A DNA stretch of 59,008 nucleotides from NCBI GenBank assembly GCA_017651265.1, contig JAGCDO010000052.1:1-59008 (forward strand), written 5' to 3'. The number at the start of each line of letters is the position of its first letter. Within the stretch, counting starts at the first letter, position 1. The position numbers and the translations under genes are program-made. This document shows positions 8,549 through 17,102 of this stretch, piece by piece. The notes beneath the pieces were generated by a model, which worked only from the letters and a program-made list of their open reading frames with translations, was not told the DNA's origin and did not search any database. Origin of the DNA: Prevotella sp. Its GTDB lineage: Bacteria > Bacteroidota > Bacteroidia > Bacteroidales > Bacteroidaceae.

Positions 8549-10206
8549 TGGAATCAATACCCAGCTTTAATTCTTACATTGAGCAATCGATTATCAAGAA
8601 TTGGGATCAGGATGCCCTGACCGACTATAAAGGGGCGACCTTACAATATAAAGATGTGGCCAGAAAGATTGAGAAGATGCATATTCTTTTCGAGAATTGT
8701 GGCGTTAAACCAGGTGACAAGATCGCCCTATGCGGTCGTAACTGTGCCCATTGGGCCGTATCTTTCCTCGCCGTACTGTCGTACGGTGCCGTAGCAGTCC
8801 CCATCCTTCATGAGTTCAATGCCGAACAGATCCATAACATCGTTAACCACAGCGAGTCAAAGCTCTTGTTCGTTGGTGATGTAGTGGCAACGATCATTGA
8901 CGAGAAGGAGATGCCCAACCTGGAAGGAATCGTGTATATCCCCGATTTCTCTCTCGTGGTTTCCAGAACCGAATCGCTGACCTATGCACGAGAGCATTTA
9001 AACGCGATGTTCGGACAGAAGTACCCGAAGTTCTTCAGAAAAGAGCATGTACACTACCATGTGGATCAGGCAGAAGAACTGGCGTTGATCAACTACACCA
9101 GCGGTACAACCGGTTTTTCAAAGGGAGTGATGCTCCCCTACCGTGCCCTTTGGGGAAATCTGGACTTTTGTCTGAGACGACTGGGAATACATATCAAGCC
9201 CAACTCGAACATGCTCGGCATCTTGCCGATGGCGCACATGTACGGTCTGGCCATCGAGTTTATCTTCGGCTTCGTCAACGGCTGTCATATCTTCTACCTG
9301 ACTCGCCTGCCGAGTCCTGCTATCATCGCACAGGCTTTTGCCGATGTGAAACCGGCAGTGGTTATTTCAGTACCGTTGGTCATTGAGAAGATCATGCGCA
9401 AACGGGTGTTCCCCAAGATTCAGAGTAACGCCGTTAGACTGCTCCTCAATATGCCGGTGGTGAACAAGAAAGTGAAGCAGCGTATCTGCGAGCAGGTGTA
9501 TCAGGCCTTCGGCGGACAGGCATATGAGGTGATTGTGGGCGGTGCTGCCTTGAACCAGGAGGTGGAGAAGTTCCTGTACGACATCGACTTCCCGCTGACG
9601 GTGGGTTATGGCGCTACGGAATGTGCGCCACTGATTTCATACAGCGACTATCACGATTTCGTCCCTGGCTCTTGCGGAACTGCGGTTGACCATATGGAGA
9701 TCAAGATCAACAGTCGTGACCAGCAGAACGAGCTGGGTGAGATCCTCACCCGTGGTACGAACGTGATGCTGGGTTACTACAAGAACGAGGAGGCCACACG
9801 ACAGGTGCTCGATGAGGAAGGATGGTATCATACCGGTGATCAGGGCATTTTGAGCAGCGACGGACATCTGTTCATTAAGGGACGTATCAAGAACATGCTG
9901 TTAGGTGCCAACGGACAGAATATTTACCCGGAAGAGATTGAAGACAAGCTCAGCTCTATGGCGCTGGTGTCAGAGTGTATCATCGTTCAGCGTGGGGAGA
10001 AACTTGTGGCTTTGGTTCATCCAGACAGTGACGAGGCTGAGAGCATGGACTTCTCCAGTGAGGATGTCACGACCATCATGGAGCAGAACAGACAGGAGCT
10101 TAACAATGTATTGCCTGCCTATTGCAAGATCTCAGCCATTGAGATCCAAGAAGAGGAGTTCGCCAAGACTCCTAAGAAGAGCATCAAACGATACCTGTAT
10201 CAATAA
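8548..10206 (+). CDS. Long-chain fatty acid-CoA ligase (AMP-binding), copy 1
   Basis: A protein of 552 residues of the adenylate-forming superfamily. The P-loop-like motif NYTSGTTGFSKGVM, the A5-type GYGATECAPLISY, GWYHTGDQG, and the C-terminal hinge KGRIKNMLLGANGQNIYPEEIED are all present, with the catalytic Lys near the end (TPKKSIKRYLY). It activates a carboxylate, probably a fatty acid, to its CoA thioester via an acyl-adenylate. Its 3' neighbour is a close paralogue of almost equal length, so this is a tandem duplication. The start is fixed by the ATG right after the promoter. Confidence 0.9.
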   Translation: MESIPSFNSYIEQSIIKNWDQDALTDYKGATLQYKDVARKIEKMHILFENCGVKPGDKIALCGRNCAHWAVSFLAVLSYGAVAVPILHEFNAEQIHNIVNHSESKLLFVGDVVATIIDEKEMPNLEGIVYIPDFSLVVSRTESLTYAREHLNAMFGQKYPKFFRKEHVHYHVDQAEELALINYTSGTTGFSKGVMLPYRALWGNLDFCLRRLGIHIKPNSNMLGILPMAHMYGLAIEFIFGFVNGCHIFYLTRLPSPAIIAQAFADVKPAVVISVPLVIEKIMRKRVFPKIQSNAVRLLLNMPVVNKKVKQRICEQVYQAFGGQAYEVIVGGAALNQEVEKFLYDIDFPLTVGYGATECAPLISYSDYHDFVPGSCGTAVDHMEIKINSRDQQNELGEILTRGTNVMLGYYKNEEATRQVLDEEGWYHTGDQGILSSDGHLFIKGRIKNMLLGANGQNIYPEEIEDKLSSMALVSECIIVQRGEKLVALVHPDSDEAESMDFSSEDVTTIMEQNRQELNNVLPAYCKISAIEIQEEEFAKTPKKSIKRYLYQ

Positions 10207-10246
10207 AGTCAGCTAAAACAACTCAGAATCTTAAAAAGCGGATCGT

Positions 10247-11908
10247 ATGCAAATACCAAGTTTTAAAGCTATAATCCAGAAAAGCATCATCGATAACTGG
10301 GATCGTGATGCACTCACAGACTATAAGGGAGCAACCCTACAATACCATGATGTGGCGCGGAAGATTGAGAAGTTGCATATCATGTTCGAGAATAGCGGTG
10401 TAGTCAAGGGCGACAAGATTGCCCTGTGCGGACGGAACAGTGCCAACTGGGCCGTTGCCTTCCTTGCTACAATTACATACGGTGCCGTAGCTGTACCGAT
10501 CCTGCATGAGTTTACTGCCGATCAGGTTCACAATATCGTTAATCATAGTGAAGCAAAACTGCTGTTCGTGGGTGATGTGGTGGCTACAACCATTGATGCC
10601 ACCAAGATGCCTCATGTGGAGGGAATTATCTATATACCCGACTACAGTATCGTGGTTTCCAGGACCGATAAGCTGACCTATGCCCGTGAGCACTTGAATG
10701 AGATGTTCGGAAAGAAATACCCGAAGTATTTCAGAAAGGAACATGTAAACTACTGTCTTGACGAGGATCCAAATGAACTGGCTCTCATCAACTACACCAG
10801 TGGTACGACGGGTTTCTCAAAGGGTGTGATGATTCCGTTCCGTGCCATGTGGAGCAATTACGACTTCGCGGAACAGGTGTTGGGTAAGGCTATTAAGAAA
10901 GGTGACAACACCATCAGTATCCTGCCCATGGCGCACATGTATGGTATGGCGTTCGAGTTCGTCTTTGAATTCCTGCACGGCTGTCATATCTTCTACCTGA
11001 CACGTGTGCCCTCTCCTGCCATCATCGCCCAGGCATTTGCCGACATCCGACCTGCTATCATCATTGCTGTTCCTCTCATCATCGAGAAGATCATCAGGAA
11101 GAAGGTGTTCCCGAAGATTCAGAACAACAGGATGCGCCTGCTGCTGAACATGCCGGTTGTTAGTAAAAAGGTACGCGAGAAGATATGCGATCAGGTGGTG
11201 AATGCCTTCGGTGGGAACTTCGAGGAAGTGATCATCGGTGGTGCAGCCTTCAATCAGGAGGTGGAACAGTTCCTGCACCGCATAGAGTTCCCATATACCG
11301 TAGGTTATGGAGCCACTGAATGCGCACCGATTATCTGCTATGAGGACTGGCACAACTTCGTGCCTGGATCATGTGGAAAGGCGGTAGTTCACATGGAAGT
11401 GAAGATTGACAGTCATGACCCGGAGAATGTTCCAGGTGAGATTCTTGCCCGCGGACTCAATGTGATGCTGGGTTACTACAAGAACGAGGAGGCCACTGCA
11501 CAGACGCTCGACAGCGAGGGCTGGTACCATACAGGCGATCTGGGTACGATGGACAGTGAAGGAAACGTGTTTATCAAGGGCCGCTCGAAGAATATGCTGC
11601 TTAGCGCCAACGGACAGAATATCTATCCTGAGGAGATCGAGGACAAGTTGAATTCCATGGCCATGGTGGTGGAGAGCATCGTGATCCAGAAAGAAGACAA
11701 GCTGATAGGACTGGTGTACCCCGACTTCGACGAAGCCAAGAACCTCGGTCTGAGTCATGACGATCTGGTGAAGATCATGGAGCAGAACAAGCAGGAACTC
11801 AATACTGCCCTTCCCGCCTATTGCAAACTCTCTGCCATCCGCATTCACGAGGAGGAGTTTGCCAAGACACCGAAGAAGAGTATCAAGCGTTACCTGTATC
11901 AGGAGTAA
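10247..11908 (+). CDS. Long-chain fatty acid-CoA ligase (AMP-binding), copy 2
   Basis: A protein of 553 residues that aligns along its whole length with the preceding gene: shared DALTDYKGATLQY, AVPILHEF, NYTSGTTGFSKGVM, GYGATECAPI and NIYPEEIEDKL, with most differences in the central cap region. All core adenylation motifs are kept, so both copies look functional and may differ in chain-length preference. It lies 40 bp after copy 1 with no promoter of its own visible, so it is probably in the same operon and under the same inverted-repeat promoter. It converges on the Crp/Fnr gene. Confidence 0.9.
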   Translation: MQIPSFKAIIQKSIIDNWDRDALTDYKGATLQYHDVARKIEKLHIMFENSGVVKGDKIALCGRNSANWAVAFLATITYGAVAVPILHEFTADQVHNIVNHSEAKLLFVGDVVATTIDATKMPHVEGIIYIPDYSIVVSRTDKLTYAREHLNEMFGKKYPKYFRKEHVNYCLDEDPNELALINYTSGTTGFSKGVMIPFRAMWSNYDFAEQVLGKAIKKGDNTISILPMAHMYGMAFEFVFEFLHGCHIFYLTRVPSPAIIAQAFADIRPAIIIAVPLIIEKIIRKKVFPKIQNNRMRLLLNMPVVSKKVREKICDQVVNAFGGNFEEVIIGGAAFNQEVEQFLHRIEFPYTVGYGATECAPIICYEDWHNFVPGSCGKAVVHMEVKIDSHDPENVPGEILARGLNVMLGYYKNEEATAQTLDSEGWYHTGDLGTMDSEGNVFIKGRSKNMLLSANGQNIYPEEIEDKLNSMAMVVESIVIQKEDKLIGLVYPDFDEAKNLGLSHDDLVKIMEQNKQELNTALPAYCKLSAIRIHEEEFAKTPKKSIKRYLYQE

Positions 11909-11936
11909 TCCCTAACGAATAGTTTCTCCTTTTCAA

Positions 11937-12533
11937 CTAGTCGAGTAAGACAGTACTTCTTACACGACTCAAGGTTTCGGGTGTCATCTGCAGGTAGCTG
12001 GCGATGAACAACAAGGGAGCCCTGAGGGCAATCTGCGGAGAGATCTTGCACATCCTGCGGTAACGGTTCTCAGCACTCTCAAAACGCACGAGGTCGGCAT
12101 GTACCTGTGAGACAATCAGTGATTCCTCCAAAATCTTTCTATACAGAATCTGGATGTTGACATTGTGCAACGCCACCTCTTCCAGTCTTTTCTTGGGCAG
12201 CTCATAGACAATGGTTGGTTCAATGGCTTCAATCTGCTGAACGGAGGGAACCTCCTTGAACAGACTCTCGATAGACATCATAATACTACCCTCAACGGCA
12301 AGGTATTCCGTTACCTCCTTACCGTTTTTCAGGTAGAACTGCCGGAGCAATCCTTTATCGATATAGATAATACTGGTACAAATTTCCCCTTCCGACAGCA
12401 CCATCTCACCCTTGGCGTATTTCCTCGGGATCAAGACGCTCTCAAGAATGTCCAGTTCATCGTGCGTCATCGTACTGTATTTGCGTGCCAATTCACGCGC
12501 CACATCTCGTGTTGTGTTTGACATTTCTCTCAT
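11937..12533 (-). CDS. Crp/Fnr-family transcriptional regulator
   Basis: A protein of 198 residues. It has a cyclic-nucleotide-binding-type beta-barrel (YAKGEMVLSEGEICTSIIYIDKGLLRQFYLKNGKEVTEYL, about residues 38-77), a long dimer helix, and a short C-terminal helix-turn-helix (APLLFIASYLQMTPETLSRVRST). The start is chosen at 12533 because an unusually strong Shine-Dalgarno, AAAGGAGG, lies 5 bp before it; a second Met three codons in is less well placed. No Cys cluster for an Fnr-type Fe-S centre is seen. It sits 30 bp downstream of lepA and converges on the acyl-CoA synthetase pair. Confidence 0.88.
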   Translation of the reverse strand: MREMSNTTRDVARELARKYSTMTHDELDILESVLIPRKYAKGEMVLSEGEICTSIIYIDKGLLRQFYLKNGKEVTEYLAVEGSIMMSIESLFKEVPSVQQIEAIEPTIVYELPKKRLEEVALHNVNIQILYRKILEESLIVSQVHADLVRFESAENRYRRMCKISPQIALRAPLLFIASYLQMTPETLSRVRSTVLLD

Positions 12534-12563
12534 TATATCCTCCTTTAGGATTATTAGTTTACA

Positions 12564-14366
12564 TTAGTCAAGTTTCAGAACGGCGAGGAAGGCTTTCTGT
12601 GGAACCTCCACATTACCGATCTGCTTCATACGTTTCTTTCCTTTCTTCTGTTTCTCCAGCAGCTTACGCTTACGACTCACATCACCGCCGTAGCACTTGG
12701 CCGTTACGTCTTTACGCACCTGCTTAACGGTTTCGCGGGCAATGATCTTCGCACCGATGGCTGCCTGAATGGCAATGTCGAACTGCTGTCGTGGAATCAG
12801 TTCCTTCAGCTTCTCACACATCCTTCTTCCAAACGCCACGGCATTATCGGCATGTGTGAGCGTTGACAACGCATCAACCGGTTCACCGTTGAGCAGGATA
12901 TCCAGCTTGATGAGTCGTGAAGGTCTGTAGCTGTCGATATGGTAGTCGAACGACGCATATCCCTTGGAGATGCTCTTCAACTTATCGTAGAAGTCGATTA
13001 CGATCTCTCCCAACGGCAGCATGAAATGCAATTCGATACGGTTACCGCTCACATATTCCTGATTGATCAGTTCACCACGTTTGTCAAGACAGAGCTTCAT
13101 GATCGGTCCGATATACGTACTTGCGGTGATGATACTGGCTCGAATATACGGTTCTTCGATATGATCGATCATGGTCTGGTCGGGTAGTCCTGAAGGATTA
13201 TGCACCTCCTTGCTCCCACCCTGCTTGTCATATACCATATACGACACGTTCGGCACTGTCGTAATCACATCCATGTCAAACTCGCGGTCGAGTCGTTCCT
13301 GTATAATCTCCATGTGCAGGAGTCCGAGGAATCCACAACGGAAACCAAATCCCAATGCCACTGACGACTCCGGTGAGAAGGTCAGAGAGGCATCATTCAG
13401 TTGCAACTTCTCCAGCGACGCACGCAGGTTCTCGTAGTCGGTAGGATCAATGGGATAGACACCGGCGAACACCATGGGCTTCACTTCCTGGAAACCTTCG
13501 ATGGCCTTCTGACAAGGACGGGCTATATGGGTAATCGTATCACCCACCTTCACCTCCTTCGAGTCCTTGATACCACTGATGATATAGCCCACATCACCTG
13601 TACTGAGCTGCTGACGGGGTATCATATCCATCTTCAAAACGCCTACTTCATCCGCATCATATTCCATTCCCGTATTGAAGAACTTCACCTTGTCACCTTT
13701 GCGAATGGAACCGTTCTCAATCTTGAAATAGGCAATGATGCCGCGGAAGGAGTTGAACACAGAGTCGAAGATCAGTGCCTGCAATGGTGCTTCGGGATCG
13801 CCCTTGGGACAAGGGATTCGCTCCACCACAGCATTCAGCACGTCCTCCACGCCTTCTCCGGTTTTACCGCTTGCGCGGATAATATCTTTACGGTCGCACC
13901 CGATCAGTTCTACGATCTCATCCTCCACCTCATCGGGCATAGCGCTGGGCATGTCTATCTTGTTGATGACGGGAATGATCTCCAGGTCATGATCTATGGC
14001 CATGTACAGGTTAGAGATGGTCTGCGCCTGTACTCCCTGAGTAGCATCCACCACGAGCAGTGCTCCTTCGCAGGCAGCAATGCTTCGCGAAACCTCATAC
14101 GAGAAGTCAACATGCCCCGGAGTGTCGATCAGGTTCAGTACATACCTACCCTTCTCAACCCCCTTGTCGCCACCGGGATAGTCATATTCCATCTGAATAG
14201 CATGACTCTTGATGGTAATGCCTCGTTCTTTCTCCAAATCCATATCATCCAGCATCTGTCCCTCCGTAATCTGGATCGTCTTGGTATATTCCAACAAGCG
14301 GTCGGCCAAGGTAGATTTACCATGGTCAATATGCGCGATGATACAGAAATTCCTTATATGTTGCAT
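12564..14366 (-). CDS. lepA: Elongation factor 4 (LepA), ribosomal back-translocating GTPase
   Basis: A protein of 600 residues, the usual LepA length. [26 protein letters not shown] holds the G1 P-loop; [17 protein letters not shown] and NKIDMP are G2-G4, followed by domain II, the EF-G-like domains and the LepA-specific C-terminus ending [10 protein letters not shown]. The longer frame back to 14414 was rejected because a -7 promoter element lies inside it at 14391-14399 and LepA proteins begin at this Met. It probably also transcribes the Crp/Fnr gene behind it. Confidence 0.96.
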   Translation of the reverse strand: MQHIRNFCIIAHIDHGKSTLADRLLEYTKTIQITEGQMLDDMDLEKERGITIKSHAIQMEYDYPGGDKGVEKGRYVLNLIDTPGHVDFSYEVSRSIAACEGALLVVDATQGVQAQTISNLYMAIDHDLEIIPVINKIDMPSAMPDEVEDEIVELIGCDRKDIIRASGKTGEGVEDVLNAVVERIPCPKGDPEAPLQALIFDSVFNSFRGIIAYFKIENGSIRKGDKVKFFNTGMEYDADEVGVLKMDMIPRQQLSTGDVGYIISGIKDSKEVKVGDTITHIARPCQKAIEGFQEVKPMVFAGVYPIDPTDYENLRASLEKLQLNDASLTFSPESSVALGFGFRCGFLGLLHMEIIQERLDREFDMDVITTVPNVSYMVYDKQGGSKEVHNPSGLPDQTMIDHIEEPYIRASIITASTYIGPIMKLCLDKRGELINQEYVSGNRIELHFMLPLGEIVIDFYDKLKSISKGYASFDYHIDSYRPSRLIKLDILLNGEPVDALSTLTHADNAVAFGRRMCEKLKELIPRQQFDIAIQAAIGAKIIARETVKQVRKDVTAKCYGGDVSRKRKLLEKQKKGKKRMKQIGNVEVPQKAFLAVLKLD

Positions 14367-14390
14367 CAATTGTTTTGTCTGAATTCGAGT

Positions 14391-14399
14391 ACAAAGGTA
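14391..14399 (-). promoter_or_regulatory. lepA: -7 promoter element TACCTTTGT for lepA
   Basis: On the minus strand, about 25 bp before the lepA ATG at 14366. It helps exclude upstream starts. Confidence 0.65.
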
Positions 14400-14421
14400 C
14401 AAAATATTCTTCAAAGATTTT

Positions 14422-14468
14422 CACTTTCAATAGAAAAATGTAGTTGAAAGTGGTTTTCACTTACAACT
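14422..14468. promoter_or_regulatory. Overlapping inverted repeats between lepA and thrA
   Basis: CACTTTCAA (14422-14430) is repeated inverted as TTGAAAGTG (14444-14452). The second arm also pairs with CACTTACAACT (14458-14468) as AGTTGAAAGTG-GTTTT-CACTTACAACT with one mismatch. The cluster lies between the divergent lepA and thrA promoters and could be an operator for either. Confidence 0.45.
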
Positions 14469-14513
14469 GATTATTTTTTTTAGGAATTTGTTGTCTATTC
14501 GGAATATTCTTAC

Positions 14514-14522
14514 TACTTTTGC
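14514..14522 (+). promoter_or_regulatory. thrA: -7 promoter element TACTTTTGC for the thr operon
   Basis: Consensus match 65 bp before the thrA ATG. It implies a leader of about 60 nt that contains the hairpin at 14537-14569. Confidence 0.7.
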
Positions 14523-14536
14523 ATCCGAATTAAATC

Positions 14537-14569
14537 GAGCAACCAACCCTCATCCGTTAGAGGGCGCTC
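14537..14569 (+). promoter_or_regulatory. Hairpin in the thrA leader
   Basis: GAGC (14537-14540) pairs with GCTC (14566-14569), and CCCTC (14547-14551) with GAGGG (14560-14564), leaving an asymmetric internal loop and an 8-nt apical loop. No U-tract follows and no Thr-rich leader peptide is visible, so classical attenuation is not supported. Confidence 0.45.
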
Positions 14570-14587
14570 AAACTTATTAAATCAGAA

Positions 14588-17062
14588 ATGAAAGTTTTGA
14601 AATTTGGCGGAACGTCCGTAGGTTCCGTGAAAAGCATTTTGAGCTTAAAGAGAATTGTAGAGGCAGAGGCTCGGACGCAACCTGTCGTAGTAGTAGTAAG
14701 CGCATTAGACGGCATCACCGACGAGTTGATAGCGACCTCCAAGATTGCCCTCCAAGGTGACGAACGGTGGAAAGACAATTTCGATGCGATGGTCACACGC
14801 CATCATCAGATGATCGACACCATCATCACCGACAACAAAAAACGCGTAGATTTATTTAATAAGGTGGATGCCCTCTTCGAACAGTTGAGGAGTATCTATT
14901 ATGGTGTGTTCCTGATTCACGACCTGAGTGGTAAGACACTGGATGCTATTGTGAGCTATGGTGAACGACTGAGTTCAAACATCGTGGCCTCACTGGTTAA
15001 GAACGGTGTGCGCATGAATGCCCGCGACTTTATCCGCACGGAGAAGAAGAACGGTAAGCATACACTCGATGCAGACCTCACCGTGAAGCTGGTGAAGGAA
15101 GCATTCAGTCAGGTAGACACAACACCCAATAATAAAGCGGTTTACGTAGTTCCAGGATTTATTGCAAGAGACAGGGATAGTCATGAGACCACCAACCTCG
15201 GACGAGGTGGTTCTGACTATACCGCAGCAATCATTGCCGCTTCTTTGGATGCAGAGATCTTGGAGATATGGACGGATGTAGATGGTTTCATGACTGCTGA
15301 TCCGAAGGTGATCAAGTCGGCTTATACCATCAACGAGCTGTCGTACGTGGAGGCGATGGAGCTTTGTAACTTCGGTGCGAAGGTGATCTACCCGCCGACC
15401 ATCTATCCCGTTTGCATCAAGAATATCCCAATCAAGGTTAAGAATACGTTTAATCCCAACCATCCGGGAACGCTGATCAAGGAAAAGATCGACGATGACA
15501 ACAAGCCCATCAAGGGTATCTCCAGTATCAAGGGTACATCACTGATCACTGTCACCGGACTTTCCATGGTGGGTGTGATTGGTGTGAACCGTCGTATCTT
15601 TACCACACTGGCCAACAAGGGTATTTCCGTGTTCATGGTGTCTCAGGCTTCTTCTGAGAACTCCACCTCTATCGGTGTGCGCGACGAGGATGCTGCGGCT
15701 GCAGCAGATGCGCTCAACGCTGAGTTTGCCAAGGAGATTGAGACCGGTGCGATGTTCCCCATGCAGGTGGAAAGCGGTTTGGCAACCATCGCTATTGTGG
15801 GTGAGAACATGAAGCAGACCCCAGGTATTGCGGGTAAGCTGTTCGGTACGTTGGGACGTTCAGGTATCAGCGTGATTGCCTGTGCCCAGGGTGCTTCCGA
15901 AACGAATATCTCTTTTGTGGTAGATGGACGCTTCCTGCGTAAGTCACTCAATGTGCTGCACGACTCGTTCTTCCTGTCAGAATATAAGGTACTGAACCTC
16001 TTCATCTGCGGTATCGGTACGGTAGGTGGTATGTTGCTTGAGCAGATCCGCACCCAGCAGCAGTTCCTGATGCAGTCAAGACGACTGAAACTGAACGTGG
16101 TGGGAATATCAGATGTGGATAACTTCGTGCTCGACCGCGATGGTATCGACCTCGACAACTACGAAAAGATTCTGCGTGCTGGCTTCCCGGCCAATACAGA
16201 TCACATGCGCGACGAGATTGTGAAGATGAACATATTCAACTCTGTATTCGTGGATTGTACCGCCAGTCGACAGATTGCCCAACTCTACCAGACATTCTTA
16301 GAGCATAACATATCAGTTGTTGCAGCCAACAAGATTGCTGCTTCCAGCGACTATAACAGTTATATCAAGCTGCGTCAGACGGCTCGCGACCGTGGTGTAT
16401 GGTTCCGTTATGAGACTAATGTGGGCGCCGGACTGCCTATTATCGGTACAATCAACGACCTGTGTAACTCGGGTGATAAGATCCTGAAGATTGAGGCTAT
16501 CCTTTCTGGTACACTGAACTTCATCTTCAACGAGATTGCAGCCGACGTTCCCTTCTCTGAAACGGTGCGTCGCGCCAAGGAAGAGCGTTACTCTGAGCCC
16601 GACCCGCGTATCGACCTCAGCGGTACGGACGTAATCCGTAAGCTGGTGATTCTTACACGTGAGGCTGGCTATCAGGTGGAACAGGAGGATGTGGAGAAGC
16701 ATCTCTTCGTACCCGACAGCTATTTCGAGGGCAGCATAGAGGACTTCTGGAAGAAACTTCCTGAGCTGGATGCCGACTTCGAGGCTCGCCGCAAGGTGCT
16801 CGAGGCTGAGAACAAGCGCTGGCGCTTCGTGGCTACGATGGAAGCCGACGAGAACAATCCGTCATCCTTCAAGACCAGCGTAGCCCTGAAGGAGGTTCCC
16901 TACGGACATCCGTTCTACGGACTGGAGGGTTCCAACAACATCGTACTGCTCACCACAGAACGCTACAAGGAGTACCCGATGCTGATTCAGGGTTATGGTG
17001 CCGGTGCTGCCGTTACCGCTGCCGGTGTCTTTGCAAACATCATGTCCATCGCTAACATCTAA
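14588..17062 (+). CDS. thrA: Bifunctional aspartate kinase / homoserine dehydrogenase
   Basis: A protein of 824 residues fusing two enzymes of the aspartate pathway. The N-terminal aspartokinase starts MKVLKFGGTSVGS and has the GRGGSDYTAA motif. Two ACT-like regulatory segments follow (SLITVTGLSMVGVIGVNRRIF; ATIAIVGENMKQTPGIAGKLF). The C-terminal homoserine dehydrogenase has the nucleotide-binding FICGIGTVGGMLLEQI and ILSGTLNFIFNEI near the active site. It makes aspartyl phosphate and homoserine and is probably feedback-inhibited by threonine. It stops with TAA-TAG, immediately followed by a 9-bp tandem repeat, and is first in a three-gene threonine operon. Confidence 0.96.
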   Translation: MKVLKFGGTSVGSVKSILSLKRIVEAEARTQPVVVVVSALDGITDELIATSKIALQGDERWKDNFDAMVTRHHQMIDTIITDNKKRVDLFNKVDALFEQLRSIYYGVFLIHDLSGKTLDAIVSYGERLSSNIVASLVKNGVRMNARDFIRTEKKNGKHTLDADLTVKLVKEAFSQVDTTPNNKAVYVVPGFIARDRDSHETTNLGRGGSDYTAAIIAASLDAEILEIWTDVDGFMTADPKVIKSAYTINELSYVEAMELCNFGAKVIYPPTIYPVCIKNIPIKVKNTFNPNHPGTLIKEKIDDDNKPIKGISSIKGTSLITVTGLSMVGVIGVNRRIFTTLANKGISVFMVSQASSENSTSIGVRDEDAAAAADALNAEFAKEIETGAMFPMQVESGLATIAIVGENMKQTPGIAGKLFGTLGRSGISVIACAQGASETNISFVVDGRFLRKSLNVLHDSFFLSEYKVLNLFICGIGTVGGMLLEQIRTQQQFLMQSRRLKLNVVGISDVDNFVLDRDGIDLDNYEKILRAGFPANTDHMRDEIVKMNIFNSVFVDCTASRQIAQLYQTFLEHNISVVAANKIAASSDYNSYIKLRQTARDRGVWFRYETNVGAGLPIIGTINDLCNSGDKILKIEAILSGTLNFIFNEIAADVPFSETVRRAKEERYSEPDPRIDLSGTDVIRKLVILTREAGYQVEQEDVEKHLFVPDSYFEGSIEDFWKKLPELDADFEARRKVLEAENKRWRFVATMEADENNPSSFKTSVALKEVPYGHPFYGLEGSNNIVLLTTERYKEYPMLIQGYGAGAAVTAAGVFANIMSIANI

Positions 17063-17096
17063 TAGGCCCATCAAGCCCAATAAGCCCAATAAGCCC
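17061..17096 (+). repeat. 9-bp tandem repeat between thrA and the presumed homoserine kinase gene
   Basis: Four consecutive nonamers: AATAGGCCC, ATCAAGCCC, AATAAGCCC, AATAAGCCC. The array begins inside the thrA stop codon and ends 6 bp before the next ATG, so it fills the whole intergenic spacer and any ribosome-binding region. Confidence 0.85.
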
Positions 17097-17102
17097 ATTA
17101 CA

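Noticed and set aside
13401-14447. A 348-codon open frame antisense to lepA
   Set aside because: It is a shadow of lepA without family motifs and it runs across the lepA promoter.
16995-17102. Longer N-terminus for the presumed homoserine kinase
   Set aside because: It would overlap thrA and translate the nonamer array into a PNKPNKP stretch; family proteins start at MKHIIVLGDGMADL.
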